NCBI RefSeq assembly: GCF_001015055.1 | Contig: NZ_BBWZ01000021.1 | Location: forward strand, 1-64,000 | Origin: Aneurinibacillus tyrosinisolvens | Lineage (GTDB): Bacteria; Bacillota; Bacilli; Aneurinibacillales; Aneurinibacillaceae | DNA length: 64,000 nucleotides | Reading direction: 5' to 3' | Shown here: positions 1-10,084 of the stretch, in pieces | How positions within the stretch are numbered: position 1 is the first letter of the stretch | Layout: every line of letters starts with the position of its first letter | Made by a program: the position numbers and the translations under genes | Notes under the pieces: generated by a model | Told to the model about the DNA's origin: nothing | What the model saw: the letters and a program-made list of their open reading frames with translations, nothing else | Database searches by the model: none

Positions 1-229
1 AGCGACTTAACTATCTTATCAAATCACCAAGCGATTTGCAACAACTTTTTTTTACTGTTTGCTTGTTTATTCTGGATAAGATGGTTTCTATTTCTTGGCC
101 ACCTTGCGGCGACAAGTAATAATATAGCATGCATGCCGGGCAAATAACAATGGTAATTTATTACTGATATTAATTTTTTTTTACGCTTAACAGGAAAGCG
201 AATTCACTAAAGGCTTTCGTACCAAAATG

Positions 230-266
230 AAAAAGCAGAAGAGAATTGTACACCTTCCCTTCTGCT
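230..266 (-). terminator. Rho-independent terminator of the his operon
   Basis: On the minus strand an 8-bp stem (AGCAGAAG pairing with CTTCTGCT) is followed directly by a T-run. It lies just past the hisIE stop codon and would end the his transcript. The 229 bases to its left, up to the window edge, are AT-rich and show no gene I can support. Confidence 0.7.
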
Positions 267-276
267 GCCCATTTGC

Positions 277-906
277 TTATTTTGTATGCCTTTTTTTCAA
301 TTCCTCCAGCACTGCATCGAACGGAAGCTTCTGTTCCCGAAGAAGAACAAGCAGGTGGAAAATCAAATCGCTCGCCTCATACCGCAGTTCATCGTGGCTG
401 CGATTCTTAGCGGCGATAATGACTTCGCTCGCTTCTTCCCCAACCTTCTTCAGAATCTTATCAACTCCTTCTCTAAACAAATAAGTCGTATAAGAACCTT
501 CCGGCATTTCAGCCTCACGGACCGCAATTAATGATTCCAATTGGTTAATGATATCAAAACGAGAAGCATTCCCCGTACTTACACTTTCCCCCAGCAATGA
601 ATCATTAAAGCAGGAATACACATCCTTATGGCAGGCAGGGCCTGCTGGAATCACCTTTACAACGAGAGCATCGCCGTCGCAGTCATAAAGCACATCGATC
701 ACCTGCTGCTTGTTGCCCGAAGTCGCCCCTTTATTCCAAAGCTCCTGCCGGGACCGGCTCCAAAACCACGTTTCCTTCGTTTCCAGCGTTTTTTGCAGCG
801 ATTCCTCATTCATATAAGCAAGAGTCAGAACCTCTTTGCTCTGTGCATCTTGTACAACGGCGGGGATAAGCCCGTTCTCGTCAAATTTAATGTTGGATAA
901 ATCCAT
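277..906 (-). CDS. hisIE: Bifunctional phosphoribosyl-AMP cyclohydrolase / phosphoribosyl-ATP pyrophosphatase
   Basis: This fused enzyme catalyses steps two and three of histidine synthesis: pyrophosphate removal from PR-ATP, then opening of the adenine ring of PR-AMP. The HisI domain is at about residues 1-110 and contains the metal-site motif YDCDGDA and cysteines 76, 92 and 99. The HisE domain fills residues 115-209 and shows the helical motif [13 protein letters not shown]. At 209 residues it is the usual fused length. It is the last gene of an eight-gene operon, starts one base after hisF ends, and is followed by a terminator. Cytoplasmic. Identification is secure. Confidence 0.97.
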   Translation of the reverse strand: MDLSNIKFDENGLIPAVVQDAQSKEVLTLAYMNEESLQKTLETKETWFWSRSRQELWNKGATSGNKQQVIDVLYDCDGDALVVKVIPAGPACHKDVYSCFNDSLLGESVSTGNASRFDIINQLESLIAVREAEMPEGSYTTYLFREGVDKILKKVGEEASEVIIAAKNRSHDELRYEASDLIFHLLVLLREQKLPFDAVLEELKKRHTK

Positions 907-1683
907 TTATACCGTCTCCTCTACCAGGCGCATTTCAATATTTCGCTCGTCCAAATAATCCTTCACTTCTTTAATCGATGTTTCCTTATAATGAAAAATA
1001 GAGGCCGCAAGGGCGGCATCCGCCTTTCCTTCCGTAAACGCATCATAGAAGTGCTCCTTGGAGCCCGCTCCACCAGACGCGATAACTGGAATTCGAACCG
1101 CTTCCGATACCGCACGGGTCAATGCAAGTGCAAACCCATCCTTTTGCCCGTCGGAGTCCATACTGGTCAGCAAGATTTCCCCCGCTCCCAGCCTCTCCGC
1201 TTGCTTAGCCCATTCGACAGCATCGATTCCCGTTGCCTGCCGTCCGCCATGCGTGTAGACTTCCCAGCCCTCACCGTTCTCCCGGGCTTTTGCGTCAATC
1301 GCGACCACGATACACTGCGTTCCAAACACCTTCGCACCTTCACTGATAAGCTCCGGGCGCTTCACAGCTGCTGTATTAACAGACACTTTATCGGCACCCG
1401 CACGTAAAATCCGGCGCATATCCTCTACTGCATTAATCCCACCGCCAACCGTAAAAGGAATCGTCACGTTGGCCGCTGTATTTTCAACGACCTCAACCAT
1501 CGTTTCCCTTCCTTCGTGGGAGGCAGAAATATCAAGAAACACGAGTTCGTCTGCACCTTCTGCGCTATAGCGCTTCGCCAGCTCCACCGGGTCTCCCGCA
1601 TCCCGCAGGTTAACGAAGCTAACGCCTTTGACGACACGCCCTTCTTTCACATCAAGACAGGGAATAATTCGCTTTGCCAGCAT
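907..1683 (-). CDS. hisF: Imidazole glycerol phosphate synthase, cyclase subunit
   Basis: HisF is a (beta/alpha)8 barrel that joins ammonia from HisH with PRFAR to form imidazole glycerol phosphate and AICAR. The two catalytic aspartates expected of the family are visible as Asp11 in CLDV and Asp130 in VVAIDAK. Phosphate-binding loops VGGGI and IASGGAGS are present. The length (258 residues) is standard. It abuts hisA upstream and hisIE downstream with no spacer, so translation is probably coupled. AICAR links the pathway to purine synthesis. Confidence 0.98.
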   Translation of the reverse strand: MLAKRIIPCLDVKEGRVVKGVSFVNLRDAGDPVELAKRYSAEGADELVFLDISASHEGRETMVEVVENTAANVTIPFTVGGGINAVEDMRRILRAGADKVSVNTAAVKRPELISEGAKVFGTQCIVVAIDAKARENGEGWEVYTHGGRQATGIDAVEWAKQAERLGAGEILLTSMDSDGQKDGFALALTRAVSEAVRIPVIASGGAGSKEHFYDAFTEGKADAALAASIFHYKETSIKEVKDYLDERNIEMRLVEETV

Positions 1684-2421
1684 TTATACGACCTCCCTGA
1701 CTTTCTCAATGGCATTGGTAAGCTGGATACGATCCGTGTACAAAGCCTTCCCGACAATGGCGCCGCCAACCCCATCCTTCGCGTAACGGGCTAGTTCCAG
1801 AATGTCCTCCTGCACGCTTACACCGCCGGAAGCAATCACATTTTTTCCGGTTGCTTTTGCCAGTTGAACAATTCCTTCCGTATTCGGCCCTTCCAGTGTG
1901 CCATCGCGGGAAATGTCTGTATAGATAAAAGTTTCGGCGCCTTTCCCAATCAATACCTTCGCCAGTTCCTCCGCCGTTACCTCGGATGTCTCCAGCCAGC
2001 CATGTGTGGCTACGTATCCGTTCCGGGCATCGATGCCAATCGCCACTTTGTCCCCGTATTTCGCCAGCACCTGCTCAGCAAACGGCTGATCCTGAATGGC
2101 CGCTGTCCCGAGAATGACTCTGCTTACTCCGCCCCCAATATATCGGTCAACATCCTCCATCCTGCGAAGGCCGCCGCCTATCTGTACCGGCACATCCAAC
2201 GTACGGGCGATTTCCAGAACAACCTCATCATTTATCGGTTTGCCGGCTTTTGCGCCATCCAGGTCTACCAGGTGTACCCATTCCGCTCCCTGGGCCATCC
2301 ATTGCTTCGCCATTTCCAGCGGAGAATCGCCGTATACTGTTTCCTGGCTGTAATCCCCCTGCAGCAGGCGGACACATTTGCCGCCGCGTATGTCAATGGC
2401 AGGGTAAATAATAAAACTCAT
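1684..2421 (-). CDS. hisA: ProFAR isomerase (HisA)
   Basis: HisA isomerises ProFAR to PRFAR, the substrate of HisHF. It is a (beta/alpha)8 barrel related to HisF. The catalytic pair is seen as Asp10 in YPAIDIRGG and Asp131 in IGIDARNG, and the phosphate loops IGGGLR and IASGGV are present. The length is 245 residues, as expected. A 27-base gap separates it from hisH, the largest gap in the operon; hisF begins directly after its stop. Confidence 0.98.
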   Translation of the reverse strand: MSFIIYPAIDIRGGKCVRLLQGDYSQETVYGDSPLEMAKQWMAQGAEWVHLVDLDGAKAGKPINDEVVLEIARTLDVPVQIGGGLRRMEDVDRYIGGGVSRVILGTAAIQDQPFAEQVLAKYGDKVAIGIDARNGYVATHGWLETSEVTAEELAKVLIGKGAETFIYTDISRDGTLEGPNTEGIVQLAKATGKNVIASGGVSVQEDILELARYAKDGVGGAIVGKALYTDRIQLTNAIEKVREVV

Positions 2422-2448
2422 CCCGTCACTCCCTTTCGTGCCGCTTCT

Positions 2449-3072
2449 CTATTTTGTATACGCCTTTTCACACAGGCCTGTAAAGTTCTCCAGCAGCTTC
2501 ATTCCAACCGTACCGCTCTTCTCCGGATGAAATTGCATTCCGTATACATTGTCGCGCCCTGTAATCGCAGGTACTTCCTGATAATAGTCGGTCGTTGCCA
2601 TTAGAACGGAGCGGTTTGTTTCAGCAGGCTGAAGAAAATACGAATGGACAAAATAAACGTACCCTTCTTCCACGTCTGAAAAAATCGGGTTTTCCTGCAA
2701 AAACTCCAGCTTATTCCAGCCCATGTGTGGAATTTTATAATCTCCCTCAAACCGCAGGACCGTCCCGGGTAGCAGGCCAATTCCCTCATGCTCTCCATGC
2801 TCCGTACTGCTTTCAAATAGCAGTTGCATGCCAAGGCAAATGCCGAGCAGCGGTTTGCCGGACGCCGCGAATTGCCGAATCGATTCAACTAGGTTCAGTT
2901 TATGAAGGTTCTCCATGGCATCCCCGAAAGCACCTACACCGGGCAGGATGGCCCCGTCTGCCGCCAGCAATTCTTCCGCAGTAGAAACAAACGTGTACTC
3001 GTGGCCGAGGCGTTCAATGGCTTTGCTTACGCTGTGGAGATTCCCCATCCCATAATCAATAATGGCTATCAC
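2449..3072 (-). CDS. hisH: Imidazole glycerol phosphate synthase, glutaminase subunit
   Basis: HisH is a class I glutamine amidotransferase that supplies ammonia to HisF through the heterodimer interface. The catalytic triad is visible: Cys79 in LLGICLGMQ, and His182 and Glu184 in QFHPEKSG. The oxyanion strand motif PGVGAFGD is also present. At 207 residues it has the normal length. hisB ends one base before it starts. The split from hisF by hisA is the common bacterial gene order. Confidence 0.98.
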   Translation of the reverse strand: MIAIIDYGMGNLHSVSKAIERLGHEYTFVSTAEELLAADGAILPGVGAFGDAMENLHKLNLVESIRQFAASGKPLLGICLGMQLLFESSTEHGEHEGIGLLPGTVLRFEGDYKIPHMGWNKLEFLQENPIFSDVEEGYVYFVHSYFLQPAETNRSVLMATTDYYQEVPAITGRDNVYGMQFHPEKSGTVGMKLLENFTGLCEKAYTK

Positions 3073-3657
3073 TTACAACATCCCCTTCGTTGACGGGACC
3101 CCTTTAACCCGGGGATCAATCGTCGTCGCCTCATCGAGTGCCCGTCCCAACGCTTTAAACACCGCTTCAATCATATGGTGGGTATTCTGCCCATAATGCA
3201 CAATAATATGGAGGGTAATTCTCGCCTCCAGCGCCAGCTTCCAGAAAAACTCATGGAAGAGTTCCATCGGGAAGTTTCCGACCACATTCGATGGATACTC
3301 GGCCCTGTATTCAAGGTGCGGGCGATTGCTAATGTCGATTGCGACCTGTCCAAGCGCCTCATCCATCGGGACAAAAACGCTGCTGTATCGTTTAATTCCT
3401 TTTTTATCTCCGAGCGCTTCACGGAGCGCTTGGCCAAGGCAAATCGCAATATCTTCTACCGTGTGGTGGTAGTCGATTTCAATATCGCCTTTCGCCTGTA
3501 CCGTTAAATCGAACTGCCCATGCTTTGTAAAAAGGTCCAGCATATGATCGAGGAAAGGAACATCCGTTTTCAACTCGCTTTTTCCTTCTCCGTCGATCGC
3601 AAACGCAAGTTTAATATCCGTTTCATTCGTTTTTCTTTCAATGGCTGCCTGCCGCAT
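3073..3657 (-). CDS. hisB: Imidazoleglycerol-phosphate dehydratase
   Basis: HisB dehydrates imidazole glycerol phosphate to imidazole acetol phosphate and needs manganese. The metal-binding repeats are visible as DYHHTVED and HYGQNTHHMIEA. It is the monofunctional 194-residue form, without the fused histidinol phosphatase domain of enterobacteria. No histidinol-phosphatase gene and no hisC aminotransferase are in this operon; in Bacillus both lie elsewhere, and I infer the same here. Confidence 0.98.
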   Translation of the reverse strand: MRQAAIERKTNETDIKLAFAIDGEGKSELKTDVPFLDHMLDLFTKHGQFDLTVQAKGDIEIDYHHTVEDIAICLGQALREALGDKKGIKRYSSVFVPMDEALGQVAIDISNRPHLEYRAEYPSNVVGNFPMELFHEFFWKLALEARITLHIIVHYGQNTHHMIEAVFKALGRALDEATTIDPRVKGVPSTKGML

Positions 3658-3671
3658 CGCTGTCTCTCCTT

Positions 3672-4949
3672 CTATTTGTTCTCGTTATCCAGGCGAACCT
3701 GAATCGCTCTGGCGTGCGCTTCTAATCCTTCTTGTCTGGCAAGCGCTACAATTTTATGGCCGTTGGCTAATAAATCCTGTTTACTGTAGGAAATAAGGCT
3801 TGATTTTTTCAGGAAATCATCTACATTCAGCGGTGAAGAAAAACGCGCCGTTCCGTTGGTCGGCAGTACATGATTCGGCCCGGCAAAGTAGTCGCCCACC
3901 GGTTCTGAGCTGTATGCACCGAGAAAAATGGCGCCCGCATTCTTCACCCTGCCAATATACGATACCGCGTCCTCCAGCATTAATTCGAGATGCTCCGGGG
4001 CAAGGCGGTTCACAATATCAAAGCCCTGTTCCAGGCCATCAACCAGGCAGATAGCGCCATAATCCCGAATGGATGCCTCGGCGATTTCTTTCCTTGGAAG
4101 CTCGGCAAGCTGCCGCTCTACCTCCGCCTGAACCGCAAAAGCCAGCTCCTTGCTGTCCGTGACGAGAACTGCAGATGCCATTGGATCGTGCTCGGCCTGG
4201 GAGAGCAGGTCCGCTGCCACATAAGCCGCATTAGCCTTTTCATCCGCCAGTACAACAATCTCACTCGGTCCAGCCACCATATCGATATCGACAAGCCCAA
4301 ACACTTCCCGTTTAGCGAGGGCAACATAAATGTTGCCGGGACCGACAATTTTATCGACAGCTTTTATTGTTTCCGTTCCGTAGGTAAGCGCTGCGATGGC
4401 CTGAGCGCCGCCCACCTTGTACACTTCTTTTACACCGAGCTCGTAAGCTGCGACAAGCACACCCGGATTAATCGTTCCGTCTTTTCCCGGCGGTGTCACC
4501 ATAGCAATCTCTTCGACGCCTGCGACCTGTGCCGGAATGGCATTCATCAGAACAGAAGAAGGGTACGCCGCTGTTCCACCCGGCACATAAAGACCCACGC
4601 GCTGCAGGGGACGAATAATCTGGCCGAGTATCGTTCCCGACTCCTTTGTCGTCATCCATGACTGGCGTGTTTGCCGGCTATGATAGTCACGGATGTGACC
4701 GGCCGCATCGCGAATGGCATTCCGAACTTCCGGGTCAATTTGCTCGTAGGCCTGTAAAAACTCATGCTCCGTCACTTTACAATCTTCAAGCCGGACGCCG
4801 TCAAACTGTTCGGTAAACTTCCGAACCGCGCTGTCCCCTTCACGCTTGACCGCTTCCAGTATTGCCATTACGGCCGCCCGCTGTGTTTCCGTCCCGTTCT
4901 CCACATCACGGCGGGTTGAAAAATTCTCCGCTTCTACTATCCGTATCAC
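3672..4949 (-). CDS. hisD: Histidinol dehydrogenase
   Basis: HisD oxidises histidinol to histidine in two NAD-dependent steps with a zinc cofactor. The family signature is visible as [14 protein letters not shown] and [11 protein letters not shown], and the conserved active-site region as APEHLELM. The protein has the standard length of 425 residues. It sits 14 bases before hisB and 3 bases after hisG within the operon. Confidence 0.98.
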   Translation of the reverse strand: MIRIVEAENFSTRRDVENGTETQRAAVMAILEAVKREGDSAVRKFTEQFDGVRLEDCKVTEHEFLQAYEQIDPEVRNAIRDAAGHIRDYHSRQTRQSWMTTKESGTILGQIIRPLQRVGLYVPGGTAAYPSSVLMNAIPAQVAGVEEIAMVTPPGKDGTINPGVLVAAYELGVKEVYKVGGAQAIAALTYGTETIKAVDKIVGPGNIYVALAKREVFGLVDIDMVAGPSEIVVLADEKANAAYVAADLLSQAEHDPMASAVLVTDSKELAFAVQAEVERQLAELPRKEIAEASIRDYGAICLVDGLEQGFDIVNRLAPEHLELMLEDAVSYIGRVKNAGAIFLGAYSSEPVGDYFAGPNHVLPTNGTARFSSPLNVDDFLKKSSLISYSKQDLLANGHKIVALARQEGLEAHARAIQVRLDNENK

Positions 4950-4952
4950 CGC

Positions 4953-5597
4953 TTAGTCCCCCTCAACAATGGAAGCAAACTTCTCATATATATAATCTAC
5001 AGCCTCGCTCTTCATCCGGTAGCTGACCCGGTTGGCGATCAGGCGCGTCGTAATGGGTACAATTTCCTCTAACTCCACCAGGCCGTTTTCCTGCAGCGTC
5101 CTGCCGGTTGACACGATATCCACAATCCGGTCGGCCAATCCGATGAGCGGCGCCAGTTCGATGGAGCCGTTCAGTTTAATGACCTCAACCTGCTGTCCTT
5201 GCTCACGAAAATATTTAGAAGCTACTTTCGGATATTTCGTCGCTACACGCGGCAGGCTGCCCGAGGGCTTCCATCCCGGAAGCCCGGCCACGGAAAGCCG
5301 GCAGCGGCTGATTTGTAAGTCCAGCAGCTCGTACACATCCCGCTCATCTTCTAACAGGACGTCCTTCCCGACAACGCCAATATCCGCTACGCCATACTCT
5401 ACGTAGGTAGGCACATCCGTCGGTTTTGCGAGGATAAAATCCATATTCGCTTCCGGAACCGGCACAATTAATTTACGTGAATCATCAAACTCTGGAGGAA
5501 GCGGGACACCGGCCCGCCGCAGCAAGTCCGCCGCCTCTTCAAAAATCCTCCCCTTCGGCATGGCAACAATTAATTTCTCCCCTGGCTCGACCGGCAT
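4953..5597 (-). CDS. hisG: ATP phosphoribosyltransferase, short form
   Basis: HisG makes PR-ATP from ATP and PRPP, the committed and feedback-regulated step of the pathway. At 214 residues it is the short form, lacking the C-terminal histidine-binding regulatory domain, so it depends on HisZ, which is encoded immediately upstream. The PRPP-binding loop is seen in [10 protein letters not shown]. Its start codon overlaps the hisZ stop by one base, consistent with equimolar production of the hetero-octamer. Confidence 0.97.
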   Translation of the reverse strand: MPVEPGEKLIVAMPKGRIFEEAADLLRRAGVPLPPEFDDSRKLIVPVPEANMDFILAKPTDVPTYVEYGVADIGVVGKDVLLEDERDVYELLDLQISRCRLSVAGLPGWKPSGSLPRVATKYPKVASKYFREQGQQVEVIKLNGSIELAPLIGLADRIVDIVSTGRTLQENGLVELEEIVPITTRLIANRVSYRMKSEAVDYIYEKFASIVEGD

Positions 5598-6763
5598 TAT
5601 ATCCCCTCCTCTGTTAAATCAATAATGCCCATGTATTGTGAAATGTCTACGCCAGCCAGCTCTTCCTTGCGCTGGGCAACGACAATCAGATTCTCTTCAA
5701 GGCGCAGCTCCATTGCCTTTTCCAGCGCTTCTCTTCGCTGTGGTTCATGATATAAAATAAGAAAACGTTTCTGCTTCTCCGGTGTGTAGTCCGCCGCTTC
5801 CAGCAAACGGTCCATCTGGACAGCAAACCCGGTAGCCGGACATGGCCGGCCAAACTGGGCCATCAACCCGTCATAACGCCCGCCCCCACAAATAGGGAAA
5901 CCCTGGTTGGCCGCATAGCCTTCAAACAAAATGCCGGTATAGTAATTCAAGTTGCTCAGTAAGTTTAAATCAAACAAAATATAATCCGTAACCTGGTAAG
6001 CCTCAAGTGCTTCCCATAGCTGTTTTAGATTGATGACCGCTTTGCGGGCCTGGCCATTAATCGTAATCGCTTCGGCCCGTTCCATCAGCTCTTTGCCCCC
6101 GCGCAATGTGAGCAGCTCATGGAGTCTTGCTTCTCCCTGCTCCGGCAGTTCCAGCTTCTTCACATAATGGCGGAACCCAACATAGTCGCGGAAGTACAAG
6201 AATTCCTTCAGCGTTTCCCGAGCGGACTGTTTTTCCACAATTTCTTCCAGCAGTCCTTCCAAAAATCCGATATGCCCGACCGCAATTTTAAATGCTTCCA
6301 CGCCTGCTGCCTTTAATACAGATACGGCAAGCGCAATCGCTTCTGCGTCCGCATCTACCGAAGCAGATCCGATGTATTCGATTCCGGCCTGTGTGAATTC
6401 CGCGTTTCTCCCCGCTTCTTTGGCCTGCGCCCGAAAGACATTCGCTGTATACATCAAGCGCAGTGGAAGCGGCTCTTCCTTTAGAAGGGAGGAAGCGACC
6501 CGCGCAATCGGTGCTGTCATCTCCGGCCGAAGGACAAGCGTTTTCCCTTTGCGATCCAATAGTTTAAACAATCGATTATCAAGTGCAGCGCTGGCTCCGC
6601 CAACGGTATCGTAATATTCAAGCGTCGGCGTGGCGATTTCTTCATATCCCCACTGCCGCATGCAATTCTTTACCTGATTTTCCAACCACCGCTGCTTTTC
6701 CAGTACGTCAGGAAGTATGTCCCTCATACCTAGCGGCTTTTCAAATCCTAACGGCTTTGACAT
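5597..6763 (-). CDS. hisZ: ATP phosphoribosyltransferase regulatory subunit
   Basis: HisZ is a catalytically inert paralogue of histidyl-tRNA synthetase that carries the regulatory function for short HisG. Class II synthetase motifs are recognisable: motif 2 as [12 protein letters not shown] and a motif-3-like stretch GFAVQMDRL. The length is 388 residues. It is the first gene of the operon; the ribosome site AGGGGTGG precedes the ATG. A strong hairpin lies in its leader and a promoter about 70 bases upstream. HisS itself is usually longer and has an anticodon-binding domain that is not evident here. Confidence 0.95.
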   Translation of the reverse strand: MSKPLGFEKPLGMRDILPDVLEKQRWLENQVKNCMRQWGYEEIATPTLEYYDTVGGASAALDNRLFKLLDRKGKTLVLRPEMTAPIARVASSLLKEEPLPLRLMYTANVFRAQAKEAGRNAEFTQAGIEYIGSASVDADAEAIALAVSVLKAAGVEAFKIAVGHIGFLEGLLEEIVEKQSARETLKEFLYFRDYVGFRHYVKKLELPEQGEARLHELLTLRGGKELMERAEAITINGQARKAVINLKQLWEALEAYQVTDYILFDLNLLSNLNYYTGILFEGYAANQGFPICGGGRYDGLMAQFGRPCPATGFAVQMDRLLEAADYTPEKQKRFLILYHEPQRREALEKAMELRLEENLIVVAQRKEELAGVDISQYMGIIDLTEEGI

Positions 6764-6785
6764 TAAAGTTCCACCCCTGCTCTCT

Positions 6786-6815
6786 ATCCTTTAGTTCGCT
6801 ACCAAGCTAAAGGAT
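6786..6815 (-). promoter_or_regulatory. Leader palindrome of the his operon
   Basis: A perfect 9-bp inverted repeat (ATCCTTTAG / CTAAAGGAT) with a 12-base loop lies between the predicted transcription start and the hisZ ribosome site. It has no T-run, so it is not a terminator. It could be an operator for a repressor or an mRNA 5' hairpin near the transcript start. What binds it is unknown. Confidence 0.55.
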
Positions 6816-6830
6816 TTTCTTATTGAATGT

Positions 6831-6860
6831 AGTCTACCACTCAATCGCCATATGCGTCAA
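6831..6860 (-). promoter_or_regulatory. Sigma-A-type promoter of the his operon
   Basis: The minus strand reads TTGACG, an 18-base spacer, then TAGACT. The predicted start of transcription is near 6824, giving a leader of about 60 bases before hisZ. Confidence 0.6.
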
Positions 6861-6863
6861 CAT

Positions 6864-6934
6864 AAAAAGAGGGTGGCAAACACTAAAATCCCGCCCGCTT
6901 TCCAGTGAAGCACTCTTTAGCATTTGCCACCCTC
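6864..6934 (-). terminator. Terminator of the hprK-lgt-ppaX-acetyltransferase unit
   Basis: Perfect 12-bp arms (GAGGGTGGCAAA at 6869-6880 and its complement at 6923-6934) enclose a 42-base loop and are followed by five T on the minus strand. It starts 32 bases past the acetyltransferase stop codon and isolates the his promoter from upstream transcription. Confidence 0.7.
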
Positions 6935-6965
6935 GTGACCCGATATTCTGTTTTTTATCCATTTC

Positions 6966-7451
6966 CTATTGCCGGATGATTTGCATCGGATTCCCGCCGG
7001 CAAAAGCGCCCGCCGGAACATCGCGGTGCACGAGCGTTCCGGCGGAAACCGTTGCTCCATCTCCAATTGTAACGCCTGGAAGAACGGTTGAATTCGCACC
7101 AATCATCACACGCGAGCCAATTTTTACATCCCCCAGCCGATACTCCTCAATCAGATACTCGTGGGCAAGAATCGTTGTATTATAGCCGATAATGCTGTTC
7201 GAGCCGATTGAAATCCGCTCCGGAAACATCGTGTCCATCATGACCATAAGGGCCACCGCCGTCTGCTCCCCGATTTTCATACCGAGGAGCGTCCGATACA
7301 TCCAATTCTTAAACGGCATCCACGGTACATACCGGGCAAGCTGTACAACTGTAAAGCACTTGACTACCTTCCAGAAGCTGACCGTTTTATAGAGTTGCCA
7401 GAGAGAGTTCGGCCCCTCCACTGGATAGCGTTCCGTCTGCCGTTTCGCCAT
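6966..7451 (-). CDS. yvoF: Hexapeptide-repeat acetyltransferase, YvoF-like
   Basis: A 161-residue left-handed beta-helix acyltransferase. Hexapeptide repeats run from about residue 72 to 150, for example IGSNSIIGYN and IGANSTVLPGVTIGDG, ending with the typical cap AGNPMQ-like stretch (AGGNPMQII). The His of ILAHEY may be catalytic. The acceptor is unknown; relatives acetylate sugars or surface polysaccharides. It lies directly after ppaX, the position yvoF holds in B. subtilis beside lgt and hprK. The gene symbol rests on this synteny as well as on the fold. Confidence 0.85.
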   Translation of the reverse strand: MAKRQTERYPVEGPNSLWQLYKTVSFWKVVKCFTVVQLARYVPWMPFKNWMYRTLLGMKIGEQTAVALMVMMDTMFPERISIGSNSIIGYNTTILAHEYLIEEYRLGDVKIGSRVMIGANSTVLPGVTIGDGATVSAGTLVHRDVPAGAFAGGNPMQIIRQ

Positions 7452-7460
7452 AGGCTGCCT

Positions 7461-8120
7461 CTACAGAGACCGGTGAACAGGCTGTTTGACAATCTGGATT
7501 AAATCTTTCATATCGTTAAGCAAATGCGTAGGCTTGAAAGTAGAGAGGAACGAAGCGCCTTTCAGGCTCCAGGCAACCCCCGCGGAGTCGACGCCGGCAT
7601 TGTGTGCCGCCTGAATATCATACTGGCTGTCTCCCACCATTAGAGTCTTGTCCGGGTCCGCTTTTATTTGTTCCATCGCTTTCTGGACAGGAGCGGGATG
7701 TGGTTTATGGTGCTCCGTATCATGGAAGCAAACAACGGTCTCCATATATTTGTCGAGCCCGAACATGCGAAGGCCCATTTCTGCTGTTTTTCTTTGCTTC
7801 GTCGTTACGATCCCCATCGTAATGTTCATCTTTGACAATTCATCGATCGTCTCCAGCACATTGGGAAACTCCATTACAAGTTCGTCGTGCACACGCTCAT
7901 TATGTTCACGGTATACCTCAACAAGCTGTTCTGCCTGGCCCGGCCCGAACAATTCCATTTGATCATATAGCGGCTTCCCCATGTGCGGAATGAGTTCTTC
8001 CCTCGTATACTTGCCGGGATAGAATTTCTCAAGCGTGTACATAAAGGACGTAAGGATTAAGTTATTCGTATCAATTAACGTTCCATCTAAATCAAACAGG
8101 ACATAGTTATACTTGTTCAT
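7461..8120 (-). CDS. ppaX: HAD-family pyrophosphatase PpaX
   Basis: PpaX hydrolyses the pyrophosphate that HPr kinase/phosphorylase releases when it dephosphorylates Ser-HPr, which links it to carbon catabolite control. HAD motifs are clear: motif I FDLDGTLIDT with Asp10 and Asp12, motif II in GIVTTK, motif III/IV in KPHPAPV and MVGDSQYDI. At 219 residues it matches the family. hprK and lgt lie just upstream on the same strand, the arrangement that supports PpaX over a generic phosphoglycolate phosphatase. Confidence 0.9.
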   Translation of the reverse strand: MNKYNYVLFDLDGTLIDTNNLILTSFMYTLEKFYPGKYTREELIPHMGKPLYDQMELFGPGQAEQLVEVYREHNERVHDELVMEFPNVLETIDELSKMNITMGIVTTKQRKTAEMGLRMFGLDKYMETVVCFHDTEHHKPHPAPVQKAMEQIKADPDKTLMVGDSQYDIQAAHNAGVDSAGVAWSLKGASFLSTFKPTHLLNDMKDLIQIVKQPVHRSL

Positions 8121-8161
8121 AAAATCGTTCCTTCCTGGCTAAGTTCCGTTCTCTCATACTG

Positions 8162-8986
8162 TTATTCTCCGTATTTTTCTCTCGCATATCCCATTTTTCG
8201 CCGTACAACCATAAGAATAAGCGCCAGAGCAATTAACACAAGGCTGATGACCTGCGCGATTCGAAGGTTCGCTGTCAGCATCAGGCTGTCCGTACGCAAT
8301 CCTTCCACAAAAAAACGGCCAATCGAGTACCATATCACATAAATAAGAAACAGGTCTCCTCTCTTTAACGGCGCAATGCGGCGAATCGTGAGCAAAACAA
8401 TGACGCCGAGAAAGTTCCAGAGAGATTCATATAAAAAGGTAGGATGATAATACGCATATGTATTGGTCACCGGATCAAGAATGTGCATCTGATTAATAAT
8501 AAACTGCGGCAGGTGCAGGCTTTGCAAGTACGCTAAGCTAACCGGCCCGCCGTGTGCTTCCTGGTTCATAAAATTTCCCCAGCGCCCGATCGCCTGCCCG
8601 ATAAGCAAGCTGGGGGCGATAATGTCAATGAGCCGCCAGAACGATATGTTTTTTATACGCGAGTAAATATACCCTGTCAGCACGGAAGCAATAAGCGCCC
8701 CGTGGATGGCAATCCCGCCATGCCAGATCGCGATAATTTCTCCCGGATGGTCTTTATAGTACTCATTCCAGCGAAAAATCACATAGTAAATACGGGCCCC
8801 AATAATAGCGGCAGGCACACCGTACATGACAGCGTCCATAATCAATTCGGGGTTAAACCCCACTCGTTTTGCTTCCCGCAGAGCCAGCAACAGGCCAACC
8901 AGTGCCGCTGTCCCGAGAATGATGCCGTACCAGTGCACGGTAAAGGGACCGAGCCTGAGGGCAACTGGATTAATCGCCAACATCAT
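8162..8986 (-). CDS. lgt: Prolipoprotein diacylglyceryl transferase
   Basis: Lgt moves diacylglycerol from phosphatidylglycerol onto the lipobox cysteine of preprolipoproteins. It is a multi-spanning membrane protein of 274 residues. The Lgt signature [14 protein letters not shown] is at residues 134-147, and the essential histidine lies in the AIHGAL segment near residue 95. The site AAAGGAGG precedes the ATG. It lies 17 bases after hprK. Several lipoprotein substrates are encoded in this window: the SH3 lipoprotein, cytochrome c and an ABC binding protein. Confidence 0.97.
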   Translation of the reverse strand: MMLAINPVALRLGPFTVHWYGIILGTAALVGLLLALREAKRVGFNPELIMDAVMYGVPAAIIGARIYYVIFRWNEYYKDHPGEIIAIWHGGIAIHGALIASVLTGYIYSRIKNISFWRLIDIIAPSLLIGQAIGRWGNFMNQEAHGGPVSLAYLQSLHLPQFIINQMHILDPVTNTYAYYHPTFLYESLWNFLGVIVLLTIRRIAPLKRGDLFLIYVIWYSIGRFFVEGLRTDSLMLTANLRIAQVISLVLIALALILMVVRRKMGYAREKYGE

Positions 8987-9003
8987 AAAATTAGTGTCCT
9001 CCT

Positions 9004-9936
9004 TTAAATATCTTCAGCCGCTTCTTCAATCGTATCTGTCAGCTTCTTGCTGAATACGACAGCCGCATTGTATCCCATACGCTTCAGGCGGAAGTTCATT
9101 GAGGCTACTTCAACAATGACGGCAAGGTTTCGTCCGGGGCGTACAGGAATCGTAATTTGCGGCACATCCGTATCCATAATTTTAAGCTTCTCTTCATCGA
9201 GCCCGAGACGTTCGTACATTTTTTCCGGATCCCAGATTTCCAGGCGGATAACGAGCGAGATGCGCTTGTAATTACGGACAGCTCCGGCGCCAAATAATGT
9301 CATAACATTGATAATTCCTACACCGCGAATCTCCAGTAAATGCTGGATAAGTTCCGGAGCATTCCCGATCAACTGGTTCTCCTGCGTCTGGCGAATCTCC
9401 ACCGCATCGTCGGCGACAAGGCGATGGCCCCGCTTAACGAGTTCAAGTGCCGTTTCACTCTTTCCGATTGAACTTTGTCCGACAAGAAGAACTCCGATAC
9501 CGTATACATCGACAAGAACGCCGTGCATGGTCGTTGTCGGTGCCAGGCGGCTTTCCAGGTACGTCGTCAGCTTACTCGACAATTTCGTTGTCGGAAGCGG
9601 TGAAGTAAGCACCGGAATGCTCCGCTCTTCGGCAAGCTGCATCAGTTCAACCGGCACTACAAGATTGTGGGCAACACAAATGCACGGCGTATCCTCATGC
9701 AGCATCCGCCCGATCCGCTCTATGCGTTCGTCCGCACTTAATGTTTCAAAAAAACTGAGTTCTGTCTTGCCAAGCAGTTGAATACGCTCAGAAGGATAAA
9801 AGTTAAAATAACCCGCCATCTCCAGGCCAGGCCGGCTGATATCGCTTACTGTAATCTCACGAAGAAGGCCGGCTTCTCCACTCGCCACATTTAATTTAAA
9901 GTAATTGACCATATCTCGGACATGGGTTTTCTTCAA
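9004..9936 (-). CDS. hprK: HPr kinase/phosphorylase
   Basis: HprK phosphorylates or dephosphorylates Ser46 of HPr in response to glycolytic metabolites and so sets carbon catabolite repression. The Walker A loop GQSSIGKSE is at about residues 153-161, and the family signature [16 protein letters not shown] follows. I start it at TTG 9936 ([10 protein letters not shown]), because AGAGGGTGA stands at good distance and the N-terminus then aligns with known HprK; a longer TTG-initiated frame opens at 9960. Expected length about 310 residues. Confidence 0.95.
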   Translation of the reverse strand: MKKTHVRDMVNYFKLNVASGEAGLLREITVSDISRPGLEMAGYFNFYPSERIQLLGKTELSFFETLSADERIERIGRMLHEDTPCICVAHNLVVPVELMQLAEERSIPVLTSPLPTTKLSSKLTTYLESRLAPTTTMHGVLVDVYGIGVLLVGQSSIGKSETALELVKRGHRLVADDAVEIRQTQENQLIGNAPELIQHLLEIRGVGIINVMTLFGAGAVRNYKRISLVIRLEIWDPEKMYERLGLDEEKLKIMDTDVPQITIPVRPGRNLAVIVEVASMNFRLKRMGYNAAVVFSKKLTDTIEEAAEDI

Positions 9937-10084
9937 GCATGTCACCCTCTCGTTTTTCAATCGTAATCTATTTTAACACAAATATCCCTTGCCCACCTAC
10001 GTTGAAAGGGGCGAATGCCCTGCAGATTGTATGTAACTTTTTTTCTCCTCTATCCGTCTTATACCGTAGAAAGGAAGTGCGAAA

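Noticed and set aside
29-44. A 16-base exact repeat AAGCGATTTGCAACAA, also at 53341-53356
   Set aside because: One such 16-mer match is expected by chance in 64 kb, and the flanks differ.
6864-6965. T-box riboswitch for the his operon (AGGGTGG stretch in a terminator)
   Set aside because: The bases after AGGGTGG are CAAATGC, not the ACCGCG of T-boxes, and the space upstream is taken by the acetyltransferase gene. The hairpin precedes the his promoter, so it is the terminator of the upstream unit.
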